Program-made: the position numbers and the translations under genes
Notes under the pieces: model-generated
Told to the model about the DNA's origin: nothing
The model's input: only the letters and a program-made list of their open reading frames with translations
Databases searched by the model: none
Assembly (NCBI GenBank): GCA_035495315.1
Contig: DATJGF010000084.1
Location: 1 to 19,375 of the forward strand
DNA length: 19,375 nucleotides
Direction of reading: 5' to 3'
Source: DATJGF01 sp035495315
Lineage (GTDB): Bacteria; Verrucomicrobiota; Verrucomicrobiia; Limisphaerales; UBA8199
Part shown: in pieces, positions 7,170 to 16,000 of the stretch
Numbering within the stretch: the first letter of the stretch is position 1
Layout: the number at the start of each line of letters is the position of its first letter

Positions 7170-8336
7170 TCACCGCACCGCGCCTTTGCGCAGCACGTCA
7201 ATTGGATAGAAGGTGTCTCGCCACCAGATGCCACCGTGACGGTAGGTAACGATTATGGAGTTGAGCATCGCGAACAGGAGCACGGGGAGCATGAAGGGAG
7301 CGAGCGCTGCCGTCCGCCAGGACCAGCCCAAACGACGGGCAAAAACTCCTGCCGGGAGAACGAACGAGAAAGGAGCAACTGCGACAGCGAGCCCCGCTTT
7401 TGTTCCTGTCAAAGGCCCGAGGAGGGCGGTGCATAAAAGGAGAGTTCCTGCCGCCGCCGCGGCCAACGCCAGTCCCAACCTGAAATCAAGCGCGGCGAAA
7501 TAGTTTTTCTGCATGATCTTGATCATACCAAGGACGGTTGGGCTCCAGTGACATTCCACGTCTTCCGCACCAAGGAATCCGCGGGTTCGTTTCCCTGCGC
7601 GCCGCAACAGCAGGCCTAGCTTAACATCATCCAGAACCGTCAATCGCAATGCTTCGTAGCCGCCACATTCCCGATACGCGGTAGCCCGCACCAGGTTGAA
7701 GGCTCCAAGCCCCAAGTAAGCGCGTGGTCGATCACGGTTCACCCCCGACATCCAGTTTGCAAGCGTCACCAGGAAAGCCAAATGCCAGGCCCGAGCCGAA
7801 AGGGTGCGCGCGGCAATACCTGGCGTCAGCGTCACATGGTCGACGCCCTCCACTTTCGCCAGGCGAATTGCCCGGGCTATTACGTCGGGCCGCAACCAGC
7901 AATCGGCATCAGTAAAGAGAATCCATTCACCGGTTGCTGCATCGGCACCGACGCGGCAGGCGTGGCATTTGCCAAGCCAACCTTCGGGCAGGATGTCGAC
8001 GCGTTTAATCTGCAGACGGGAATCCTCAGCGGCCAAACGCCTCAGAATGTCACCTGTCTGGTCAGTCGAGCGATCATCAATGACGATGAGTTCGATCTCT
8101 ACTCCCACTTGAGCGAGAAGATGGCGGACAGTTTGTTCGATTCGCATCTGCTCATCGCGCGCCGCAATCACCACGGAGCAACGGACCAACTTGGTTGAGG
8201 GTGAGATTGAGCCATCTGGGGTGTTGGATGACTTGAAAGACGGCAAGCGCCGAACCCACTGCAAATGGAACAAGGTCGATAGACCCATCGCCAAAAACAG
8301 TGTTGCCACGCCGCCGAAAATGAGAGTGGTCAGCAT
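7170..8336 (-). CDS. membrane-anchored family 2 glycosyltransferase
   Basis: 388 residues from the ATG at 8336. An N-terminal membrane helix (about 2-24) is followed by a GT-A domain: CSVVIAARDE (53-62), ELIVIDDRSTDQT (82-94), WLGKCHA (120-126), WILFTDADCWLRPD with the metal-binding D-x-D (138-151), and LGLGAFNLVRATAYRECGGY (208-227). LDDVKLG (235-241) supplies the acidic pair seen before the catalytic Q/R-x-x-R/W region. Three C-terminal hydrophobic segments follow (about 288-308, 314-334, 344-366), ending GGIWWRDTFYPIDVLRKG. The architecture resembles the HpnB/carotenoid or hopanoid-associated glycosyltransferases, which modify lipids at the inner membrane. No carotenoid or hopanoid genes are present here, so the acceptor is open. 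An in-frame TTG at 8381 would add 15 residues but is less likely. Divergent from GH97. Confidence 0.85.
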   Translation of the reverse strand: MLTTLIFGGVATLFLAMGLSTLFHLQWVRRLPSFKSSNTPDGSISPSTKLVRCSVVIAARDEQMRIEQTVRHLLAQVGVEIELIVIDDRSTDQTGDILRRLAAEDSRLQIKRVDILPEGWLGKCHACRVGADAATGEWILFTDADCWLRPDVIARAIRLAKVEGVDHVTLTPGIAARTLSARAWHLAFLVTLANWMSGVNRDRPRAYLGLGAFNLVRATAYRECGGYEALRLTVLDDVKLGLLLRRAGKRTRGFLGAEDVECHWSPTVLGMIKIMQKNYFAALDFRLGLALAAAAAGTLLLCTALLGPLTGTKAGLAVAVAPFSFVLPAGVFARRLGWSWRTAALAPFMLPVLLFAMLNSIIVTYRHGGIWWRDTFYPIDVLRKGAVR

Positions 8337-8455
8337 CGGGAAATTGAAATTGAGAATACTTGGGGGCGCGCTCCGATGCAAACCAAGCCCTCGGTTGGAC
8401 CCCTGTTAGATTCTTGCCGTGCATCGCAAAACCGCTAATTTTTGAGCCCACGATA
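8337..8455. promoter_or_regulatory. divergent intergenic region, weak promoter candidate
   Basis: This 119-bp region lies between the divergent glycosyltransferase and GH97 genes. On the plus strand TTGCCG (8414-8419), a 16-bp spacer and TAATTT (8436-8441) form the best sigma-70-like pair I can find. It would put the transcript start only a few bases before the GH97 ATG at 8456, so it would imply a near-leaderless message. Weak support only. Confidence 0.2.
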
Positions 8456-10417
8456 ATGAAAAGATCCTATTCTGGTTTGAAGCCGCTCATTGTTCTGATT
8501 GCGTTGGGCCATTTACACCTTGCCCGCTGTGCGGAACGATCCTGGTCTGTCAGTTCTCCCAACGGGCTAGTCAAGATGTCGCTAATACTAAACAACTCCG
8601 GGCAGGTGAATTATGAGGTTGAGTATGGACGGGAGGGGGCACGCACCAGGATGATTCACACTTCGCCAATGGGAGTGATCCTCAAAGGTCATGACCTTTC
8701 ACGTTCGCTTCGATTCGATCGTGTTGAGCCTGTCAGGCAGATTGACGAGCAATACGAGTTGGTTCATGGCAAGCGCCGCGTCTGTCATAATCAGGCGCAG
8801 GCAATCACTTTCAAATTCCGAAACCCCGAAGGCTTAACCCTGGCTATTCAAGCGCGGGCGTATTTGGACGGGGTCGCGTTCCGGTACGAAATAGCCGGCA
8901 CAATTTCTGAGCGGCTGACGGTTGCGTCTGAGGAGACGGGCTTCGCCTTGCCGCCAGATGCCCGGCTCTGGTGTGCACCGAGCGACAAGGCCGGCACCTA
9001 CTCACCCGCGTATGAAACATATTACGAGTCAGAGATGAAGGTCGGAACGCCCGCGGCGAATCAAGTCGGCTGGTCGTTTCCCCTGTTGTATCGCAGCGCG
9101 GACGGAAATACCTGGGGCCTGATCACCGAAGCCAGCCTGGATGACACCTACTGCGGGACCCGTCTGTCCAACACAGCAGAAAATGGCATATACCGAGTCG
9201 CTTTTCCTGACCCGCGCGAGGGCAATGGCAGCTATTCAGAGAAGCCCTCTTCGACATTGCCGTGGAATACTCCCTGGCGCGTAATAGTTTTGGGCAGCCT
9301 CGGCACCATCCTGGAATCCACGCTTGTCACGGATGTCAGTCCGGCCTCAAAGGAGGCGGATATGAGTTGGATTAAGCCCGGACGCGTCGCGTGGAGTTGG
9401 TGGTCAGATAATCCCAGTCCGAAGAGCGCGGCAAAACAAAAGAAGTTTGTGGACCTCGCCGTACAAATGGGTTGGGAATATGTGTTGGTGGATGCCAACT
9501 GGACGATCATGGAAGACGGCAACGTCAACGACGTGATCCGCTACGCTCGCGAGCAGAACATTGGAACGTTGCTCTGGTACAATTCGGGAGGTCCACACAA
9601 TATCGTGACGGAAAAGCCGCGGGACTGCTTCACTTTTGGTCCGGTGCGCAACTTTGAGCTGGATTGGCTCGCGGAGAAAGGAGTGAAGGGAGCAAAGATT
9701 GATTTCTTCCAGTCGGACAAGCAGGACGTCATCGCGCTATATCAGGGCATCCTGCGCGATGCGGCGCAGAAAAAAATCCTGGTTAATTTTCACGGCTGCA
9801 CCGTGCCGCGGGGTTGGGAGCGCACCTATCCAAATCTCATGTCGATGGAGGCGGTGCGCGGTGAAGAGTGTTATATTTTCGACGGGGCTTACCCTCGGCG
9901 CGCACCGGTCCAAAACAGCATCTTGCCTTTTACGCGAAATGCAGTCGGCCCGATGGACTACACGCCGGTTGGCTTGACTGACAATCGTTATGCGCACCTG
10001 ACGACGTGGGCACATGAAATAGCTTTACCCGTAGTGTTTGAGAGCGGCTGGTTGCATTTTGCCGATCGAGCCGAAGCCTATTTGGGTCTGCCGGAGATCC
10101 CGAAGCAGTTCCTGAAAGAGGTGCCGGTGACGTGGGATGAAACGCGCTTTGTTGCAGGGTATCCCGGCCAGTATGTGATCTTAGCCCGACGCCACGGCGG
10201 CCGTTGGTATCTGGCGGGCATCAACAGTCTGGAAGAGAAACGAAGCGAAAAACTAACGATTCCAGGCTGGCTTGAAGCAGGCGAACATCAGTTAACTATA
10301 ATCCGCGATGGCCAGACCGCTCGAAGCTTCAATACCGACCAGCGGAGCGTTCGCGCAGGGGATGTTTTGGATGTCGAGTTTTTGCCGTACGGTGGTTTTG
10401 TTGGAGTAATCCGTTGA
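8456..10417 (+). CDS. glycoside hydrolase family 97 enzyme
   Basis: 653-residue exported alpha-glycosidase. A signal peptide (about 8-25, PLIVLIALGHLHLARCA) precedes the GH97 N-terminal beta-sandwich (WSVSSPNGLVKMSL to about 300), the catalytic TIM barrel (about 305-560) and a C-terminal beta domain (to 653). Barrel landmarks are SWIKPGRVAWSWWSDNPSP (304-322), EYVLVDANW (341-349), KGAKIDFFQSDKQD (411-424) and NLMSMEAVRGEE (460-471). From memory of the family, retaining members (e.g. the Bacteroides alpha-galactosidase BT1871) use an Asp at the KIDFF position, whereas inverting SusB-type alpha-glucosidases lack it. Asp416 here therefore suggests a retaining enzyme, with an acid/base in the 465-471 Glu cluster. 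The frame opens at 8360, but the ATG at 8456 is chosen because the signal peptide begins there. No SusC/SusD or other utilisation genes are adjacent. Confidence 0.9.
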   Translation: MKRSYSGLKPLIVLIALGHLHLARCAERSWSVSSPNGLVKMSLILNNSGQVNYEVEYGREGARTRMIHTSPMGVILKGHDLSRSLRFDRVEPVRQIDEQYELVHGKRRVCHNQAQAITFKFRNPEGLTLAIQARAYLDGVAFRYEIAGTISERLTVASEETGFALPPDARLWCAPSDKAGTYSPAYETYYESEMKVGTPAANQVGWSFPLLYRSADGNTWGLITEASLDDTYCGTRLSNTAENGIYRVAFPDPREGNGSYSEKPSSTLPWNTPWRVIVLGSLGTILESTLVTDVSPASKEADMSWIKPGRVAWSWWSDNPSPKSAAKQKKFVDLAVQMGWEYVLVDANWTIMEDGNVNDVIRYAREQNIGTLLWYNSGGPHNIVTEKPRDCFTFGPVRNFELDWLAEKGVKGAKIDFFQSDKQDVIALYQGILRDAAQKKILVNFHGCTVPRGWERTYPNLMSMEAVRGEECYIFDGAYPRRAPVQNSILPFTRNAVGPMDYTPVGLTDNRYAHLTTWAHEIALPVVFESGWLHFADRAEAYLGLPEIPKQFLKEVPVTWDETRFVAGYPGQYVILARRHGGRWYLAGINSLEEKRSEKLTIPGWLEAGEHQLTIIRDGQTARSFNTDQRSVRAGDVLDVEFLPYGGFVGVIR

Positions 10418-10431
10418 GCAGACGGTTTACT

Positions 10432-10758
10432 TCAAAAGAGCCGCTCGACCACAACACCGTGCTGGTTAGCGACGCTCGCAGCCGTCTTGAAATCGATCAG
10501 GTCATCGGCATGTTTAAAGAGCCGCATCTCGAGCAGCTCGGCGACGACTTTGAATGGCTTCAACCCGAGGAGTTCTGCCAAGTCTCGGACCTCGACGTAG
10601 TCTGAAACAAAAATCCGCTTTCCTTCTTCGCCGGGATCCAACAGATCCCGGGCGGTCAGCTTGGGAGGCGGAGGCGGGGGTTGTGGCGGCCCGCCCGAAA
10701 AGGCCGGTTGAGTTTCAGGGGCGCTTTCGGGTTGCGGTGTGAATTCATAGCCGCTCAC
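10432..10758 (-). CDS. small protein with isolated IF-2 N-terminal-like domain
   Basis: 108 residues starting at a GTG, 6 bp after the FKBP stop. The first 35 residues are low-complexity and proline-rich, with P-P-Q followed by six prolines (24-32). The rest (about 54-103) reads VEVRDLAELLGLKPFKVVAE, then LLEMRLFKHADDLIDFKTAA. This is the winged three-helix fold of the IF2_N domain found repeated at the N-terminus of bacterial translation initiation factor IF-2 (pattern V-x-x-L-A-x-x-L-G-L-K-P-x-x-V, then the L-x-x-x-x-x-F and the I-D-x-x-x-A). No GTPase domain follows; the protein stops at residue 108. The canonical I-N-Q before the acidic residue is replaced by ADDLID. A role in translation or RNA binding is inference. 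No Shine-Dalgarno sequence precedes the GTG, so translational coupling to FKBP is likely. It is convergent with GH97, 14 bp apart. Confidence 0.75.
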   Translation of the reverse strand: MSGYEFTPQPESAPETQPAFSGGPPQPPPPPPKLTARDLLDPGEEGKRIFVSDYVEVRDLAELLGLKPFKVVAELLEMRLFKHADDLIDFKTAASVANQHGVVVERLF

Positions 10759-10764
10759 TGGGAG

Positions 10765-11082
10765 CTAGGAGATCGCGAGCAACTCGACCTCGAAAATCAA
10801 GGTGGCATTGGGCGGAATCGCGCCGGGGTACCCCTGCTCGCCATAAGCCAACTGGGGCGGAATGGTTAGGCGCGCCTTGTCGCCGACGCGCATGCCGGCA
10901 ACCCCCTGGTCCCAACCTTGGATCACCTGGCCAGCGCCCAAGACAAACGAAAACGGTTCGTCCCGATCGACTGAGCTGTCGAATTTAGTGCCGTCCGTCA
11001 GCCAGCCAGTGTAGTGGACAGTAACCGTGTCGCCGTGTCTGGGTGAGGCGCCGCTGCCCACAGTGACTTTTTCAATTTTCAT
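10765..11082 (-). CDS. FKBP-type peptidyl-prolyl cis-trans isomerase
   Basis: 105-residue single-domain FKBP, close to the size of minimal human FKBP12. It catalyses cis-trans isomerisation of X-Pro bonds and can act as a chaperone. Family blocks are complete: DTVTVHYTGWLTDGTKFDSS (conserved Y and F-D), FVLGAGQVIQGWDQGVAGMR (V-I and W of the active pocket), GDKARLTIPPQLAYGE and IPPNATLIFEVELL. There is no signal peptide, so the form that starts at 11082 is cytoplasmic. The frame is open further upstream to a TTG at 11289, but that 69-residue extension is basic, unlike any FKBP leader, and covers the hairpin repeat, so I reject it. GAG just precedes the ATG. It is followed 6 bp later by the proline-rich IF2_N-like protein, implying a two-gene transcript. 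Confidence 0.93.
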   Translation of the reverse strand: MKIEKVTVGSGASPRHGDTVTVHYTGWLTDGTKFDSSVDRDEPFSFVLGAGQVIQGWDQGVAGMRVGDKARLTIPPQLAYGEQGYPGAIPPNATLIFEVELLAIS

Positions 11083-11285
11083 CTCGAACAGTGTCCACCT
11101 GATTTGAGCAACATGCAACCGAGGCTCAGACGCCAAACCCGTGAAACAGGAAACGCGCGAAGCTGAGAAGAAGACTTCTGTACGATTTCTCAACGGGCAA
11201 CTCGTGTGACGCGGTAAAGGCGTTAATCTTAGCCTCTTTCCCGTCTTTGCTGTTGAAAAGCGAAGGCGCGAAGAGGCGAAGAACT
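11083..11285. other. intergenic region downstream of SGNH gene
   Basis: 203 bp between the SGNH stop and the FKBP start, both minus strand. The SGNH-proximal part is occupied by the 54-nt inverted repeat at 11228-11281. The remainder holds a smaller nested palindrome (AGAAG-AAGA-CTTCT at 11166-11179, flanked by TGAGAA at 11164-11169 and TTCTCA at 11187-11192). No gene and no definite promoter were recognised; the FKBP promoter probably lies here. Confidence 0.4.
11228..11281 (-). repeat. 54-nt imperfect hairpin with 8-bp-periodic arms
   Basis: The left arm (11228-11250) and right arm (11260-11281) pair over 22 positions with 18 Watson-Crick matches, about two G-U-compatible pairs and one bulge, around a 9-base loop TGTTGAAAA. 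The right arm is three copies of GCGAAG spaced exactly 8 bp apart (11260, 11268, 11276); the left arm shows the complementary CTT pattern with roughly the same period. It begins 4 bp after the SGNH stop. There is no T tract, so intrinsic termination is unproven; an mRNA 3'-end stabiliser or an interspersed repeat family (GCGAAG/CTTCGC type) are alternatives. Confidence 0.75.
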
Positions 11286-12812
11286 TCAAGGCCGCTGCAG
11301 ACGGAAGAATCTTGCGCTGGTATCCGGGGATTGGGTCACAACGATTTGATCACCGTTGGTTTGAAAGCTTGCCGTGCTTGTGGTCCAGTTTGCAGTGCTG
11401 GTTAGATTTGAGGCCGAAAGCAGAGCAAAGCCGCTGCCATTGGTGACCGGCCAGCTGAGCACCATATTGGTGCCAATTGGGGCGATCGAGAGGGACGGCG
11501 CCGAGAGCAAGTAACCGCTGCCGATCAACTCGAGGTCAAAACCCAACGTGGGATAAGTCAGTGAACTTTGATGAACTTCCACCGCGACGAGGTTTGTTCC
11601 CGCTGCCAAACCGGTAACGGGAATGTTTGTTGGATAAAAAATGTGGGCCGCGAGTGCTGTCCTGAAACTCGACGCGAGATTGGTGTAGCTGATTGACCCG
11701 GCAGGCAGGTTCGTGCGGTAAATCTCGCTCCCATTCAGCCACACGCGGGCGCCTCCCGAACAGGCCAGGCGGAAAGTGAGGTTGGTAACGACCAGGTTCC
11801 AGGGCACGACGAATGAGCGGCGAAAATAAGTTGTGGGGAATTTGTTCGTTGATGCCGGACCATAGCTTAAGACGGTGGCCGTGGCCGGATCGCCGTAGCC
11901 GAGTCGAGCGGCGCCTTCGTACCAGGCACTGTCATCGAAATCGGCCCGAGTCCAATTCGTGCCCAGGTCCCGACCCTGGTCGAAGTATTTCCAGTCGGCT
12001 CCGCCGTGGATGAATAAGGTCGCGGTCTGATTGGTCCGGATGAGAAACGTCTCGATGCGCGCAGCCCATTCGTTGGCGATGGCTTTCAACCCGAGCGGGT
12101 TGGGATGCAGATGGTCGCTCAGAAACATGGTGGCGTAATCGACGACGGAATACATGTCGGCCAGAAAAATATTTTGTCCCAATGCCCGGCGCTGATTGAC
12201 CATCATTTGCAGGGCGGCATTGTAAATCGGCACATTGGTAGCATAAGCGCTGTAGCCCAGACCGGCGCTCTGTAGAGTGGTGATTTTCGCGATACAAACA
12301 TTCGCGTTCGGGACATTCGACAGGATCAAGTCCAGGAGGATCGGCATATCGTTGGTCGCGACCTTCCAGGGGTCGCGCCCGCGCCCGATGTCGTTGGTGC
12401 CGATCAATATCAACATCAGATCCGGGCGATTATTGGTAATGGCGAGCGCATCTCTGATGATCCGCTGGAGGTAAGCATCGGTAGTGCTGTAGCTGTAGAC
12501 TGCGAAAACGCCCGGCGGCCCAATGACCGAGCCACAGTAGCCTTCGTGCCTTCGCTTGGTGAATCCCGTTGCCGCGGCGCTCACGTTGCGGCCGGTATTG
12601 GTAAACGCGATGTGGTTGGATTCGAGCAAAGGCTGCAAGTAAAGCCGCCAGGCGCCGTTGACGGAACAATCGTCAGTGATCGAATCACCTACCGGCATGA
12701 TCTTCATCAGGTTGGTCGCGCTGAAATTCGTCAGGATCAGTTCCCCGCGCACCGTCGATGCCATCCAACAGAAGAGAACTAACAGGAAGGCTCGCCCCTT
12801 TTTAAATGTCAT
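11286..12812 (-). CDS. exported SGNH/GDSL-type hydrolase with beta-sandwich and C-terminal module
   Basis: 508 residues, four parts. (1) Signal peptide (about 4-23, KKGRAFLLVLFCWMASTVRG). (2) SGNH hydrolase domain, about 35-260: IMPVGDSITDD with the nucleophile Ser44, a Gly of block II near NTGRN, LIGTNDIG with the block III Asn140, and SDHLHPN with the Asp233/His236 dyad. (3) A beta-sandwich at about 265-430 (DQGRDLGTNWTRADFDDSAW, FRRSFVVPWN, LACSGGARVWLNGSEIY), which looks like a jelly-roll carbohydrate-binding module. (4) A C-terminal tail with MVLSWPVTNGSGFALLSASNL and the ending ARFFRLQRP, like the propeller protein at 1816. Such enzymes deacetylate sugars or cleave esters; the substrate is unknown. 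It is divergent from the kinase gene (201 bp). Confidence 0.88.
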   Translation of the reverse strand: MTFKKGRAFLLVLFCWMASTVRGELILTNFSATNLMKIMPVGDSITDDCSVNGAWRLYLQPLLESNHIAFTNTGRNVSAAATGFTKRRHEGYCGSVIGPPGVFAVYSYSTTDAYLQRIIRDALAITNNRPDLMLILIGTNDIGRGRDPWKVATNDMPILLDLILSNVPNANVCIAKITTLQSAGLGYSAYATNVPIYNAALQMMVNQRRALGQNIFLADMYSVVDYATMFLSDHLHPNPLGLKAIANEWAARIETFLIRTNQTATLFIHGGADWKYFDQGRDLGTNWTRADFDDSAWYEGAARLGYGDPATATVLSYGPASTNKFPTTYFRRSFVVPWNLVVTNLTFRLACSGGARVWLNGSEIYRTNLPAGSISYTNLASSFRTALAAHIFYPTNIPVTGLAAGTNLVAVEVHQSSLTYPTLGFDLELIGSGYLLSAPSLSIAPIGTNMVLSWPVTNGSGFALLSASNLTSTANWTTSTASFQTNGDQIVVTQSPDTSARFFRLQRP

Positions 12813-13013
12813 ATCATAATTGTCGGGAGAACCGCCCAGCAGGGCAAACCAAAAATCTCTGACAGATTGAAACGGGGACTGGAAACAACTCCTACCTTAA
12901 ATTTGCTTTGCTAAAGCGAGGCCGATAGAGCAGCTTACGGCAGACCTCTGAACCCACCAGCGGCAGGTCAACAGCGCCCGGAGCGATGGCGCGATAAATA
13001 TCCTGAGGAAACA
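12813..13013. promoter_or_regulatory. divergent intergenic region upstream of kinase
   Basis: 201 bp shared by the SGNH (minus) and sensor kinase (plus) genes. I see TTGAAA at 12867-12872 but no well-spaced -10, a small hairpin GCTTT-GCT-AAAGC at 12905-12917, and a strong plus-strand ribosome binding site GAGGAA (13005-13010) just before the kinase ATG. No other gene is supported. Confidence 0.35.
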
Positions 13014-16000
13014 ATGGCATTGTTGAGTGATGTATCTCCGGTAGAGAGGACCGGGTGGGAAGCCGGGTTGACACCGGAAGAGGGATTTTTACAGGGGGGT
13101 GGTGAGATGGGTGAGCGGATCCGGGCGTTTGACTGGGCAAGCACACCCTTAGGACCAATGGAAACTTGGTCGCCTGCCCTTCGCATGATGCTGCGTATCA
13201 TGCTCGCCAACCGATTCCCACAACTCCTGTGGTGGGGACCACATTACATCCAGTTTTATAACGATCCCTATCGGCCCGTTCCCGGCGCAAAACACCCCGA
13301 CCGCGCCTTGGGCCGCCCGGCCAAGGAATGCTGGGCAGAAATCTGGCACGTTATAGGTCCGCTGATTGACCGCCCGTTTCAAGGCGGGCCAGCAACGTGG
13401 GACGATGATATTTTCCTCGAAGTCCACCGTCACGGATTTCTCGAGGAAAGCCACTTCACGATTGCTTACAGCCCAGTACCCGATGAGACGGCGCCCCATG
13501 GCATTGGGGGAGTGCTGGCCACTGTTCACGAGATCACCCAAAAGGTAGTCGCTGAACGTCGCGTTGCAGCGCTGCGCGACCTTGCAGCACATGTCGGAGA
13601 GGCCAACACGGCAGAAGAGGCGTGCGCGCTTGCAGCAAAAACCCTGGAATCGCACGCGAAGGATGTTCCATTTGCGCTGATCTATTTAATAGACAGCAGC
13701 GGGAAAAGAGCATGCCTGGCAGGGTCAGCGGGAGTCGGCATGGATTTGGAGGCTCCTCGAACAGTGAATTTAGCTGAAGCAAAAAGCAGCGCGTGGCCTT
13801 TTTCCCAAGTACTCCGCGAAGGTTCGATGCAAATTGTGGAAAACCTCACCAGGTATTTTTCAACTGTTCCGCAGGGCCCCTGGTCGGACCCACCGGTGCA
13901 AGCGGCGATCGTTCCGATTCCCTCCAACAACCCCCACCCCGCAGGGGTGATGGTCGTCGGCCTGAGCGCTCGCCTCCAGTTGGATCAAGCCTACAGGGAT
14001 TTCATTGACCTAATGAAAACCCAGATTTCCGCAGCTGTTGCCAAGGCCCGTGCATATGAGGAAGAGCGAAAAAGAGCGGAGGCGCTGGCACAGTTGGATC
14101 GGGCCAAGACCGCCTTTTTTAGCAACGTCAGTCACGAATTTCGGACACCGCTGACATTGATGTTGGGTCCAATTGAAGATTTGTTGACCAGTAACCAGCC
14201 TGGCCTTTCGCTTGAAGCAAAAGAGCAGTTGGAATTGGCTAACCGCAACGGATTGCGCTTGTTACGGCTGGTAAATACGTTGCTCGATTTCTCACGCATT
14301 GAAGCCGGACGCGTCCAGGCGGTGTTCGAACCAACGGATCTCAGCGCGTTCACCAGGGAGTTGGGCAGCGTCTTTCGCTCAGCGATAGAAAAGGCAGGTT
14401 TAAGACTGAACTTGGATTGCCCCGCGCTGCCGGAGCCGGTTTATGTGGACCGTGACATGTGGGAGAAGATGGTGCTCAACCTGATCTCCAATGCGTTCAA
14501 GTTCACTTTTGAGGGCCAAATCGGAGTCAGCCTGGGTGCGGTGGAGAATATGGCAGAACTGCGGGTTCAGGATACGGGAGTGGGCATTCCTCCAGAGGAA
14601 ATACCGAAGATTTTCGAACGGTTCCATCGAGTAACCAATGCGAGGAGCCGCACCCACGAAGGTAGCGGCATCGGATTGGCGCTGGTTCAGGAATTGGTGA
14701 AACTGCACGGTGGCAATGTACGGGTCGAAAGCCAAATCGGCCGGGGCGCCACGTTTATTATAAGAGTGCCATTAGGCAAAGAGCATCTGCCGCCCGAACG
14801 CATCGGTGCCAGTCGCAATCTGGCCTCGACGGCTGTCGGCGCCGCGCCCTTTGTGGAAGAGGCGCTCAGTTGGCTCCCGCACGATACAGACAACACAACC
14901 TCGATCGAAGTCCCTTCGCAGAATGAACCGCTGGTCACCTCATTTCTGCGAAAGACAAACGGCGAGGCTTGCCCTCGTATCCTTATCGCAGACGACAACG
15001 CGGATATGCGGCAGTACGTCGCCCGCTTGTTATCCGAGCGTTACGAGGTCGAAACTGTTGCCGACGGAGAAACGGCCCTGGCGACGGCGCGCGAGCGGCG
15101 ACCGGATTTAATCTTAAGCGATATCATGATGCCGCACCTGGACGGCGTTGGCTTGCTGCAGGAACTACGCAGAGATCCTGAGCTTAAAACCGTGCCGGTG
15201 ATCCTGCTGTCTGCGCGTGCGTGCGAAGAATCAAGAGTGGAGGGCCTCCAGGAAGGTGCTGATGACTACCTCATAAAACCATTCAGCGCTCGCGAGCTTC
15301 TGGCTCGGGTCGCGGCGCACGTCGAAATGGCGAACTTGCGCAAGCAGAAAAAGGAGGAGTTGGAACTGCTCGTGGTTGAGCGCACGGCCAAGCTGCAGGA
15401 AATGGTCAATGAGCTCGAGCATTTCAGCTATACAATCACGCACGATATGCGGGCACCGCTGCGGGCAATGAGAGGTTTTGCCGAGGTTCTGCGAGAAGAT
15501 TATAGAGATTTGGAGGGACCGGAGCAGCGGACGTTCCTGGAGAGAATCATTACCGCCGCCGCGCGGATGGACACGCTGATTATCGACGCGCTCAGTTACA
15601 GCAAAGCGGTTCGACAAGAGCTGCGTTTGGAGCCCGTAGATGTCGGCAAGTTGGTGCGCGAAATGGTGGATTCCTATCCCGAGTTTCAAAACTCGCAGGC
15701 GCACATCCTCGTGGAAAACGACCTGCCCGTGGTGCTGGGGAATGAAGCAGGACTTACGCAATGCTTTTCGAACCTGCTGGGCAATGCGGTGAAGTTCGTC
15801 GAACCGGGCAAACGGCCGTGCGTGCGTGTTCGAGGTGAATTGCGGGGCGATTGGGTGCGGCTCTGGGTGGAAGACAATGGCACCGGAATCTCGGAACGCA
15901 TGCTGCCGCGCATTTTCGATTTGTTTTCACGCGGCGCAAGCCCTCAGGCCGGGACAGGAGTCGGCCTGGCGCTCGTTAGAAAAACGGCAACACGGATGGG

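Noticed and set aside
10414..10605. 63-aa plus-strand frame after GH97
   Set aside because: Antisense to the IF2_N-like protein, which has clear domain similarity; the GH97 overlap is only by chance.
11083..11289. N-terminal extension of FKBP to a TTG overlapping the SGNH stop
   Set aside because: The extension is basic, unlike any export signal or FKBP leader, and would translate the hairpin repeat. The ATG at 11082 gives a canonical FKBP length.
8456..12812. Treating the GH97, SGNH and GH-A genes as one polysaccharide utilisation locus
   Set aside because: They are on different strands with unrelated genes between them, and there is no SusC/SusD pair or sugar-responsive regulator.
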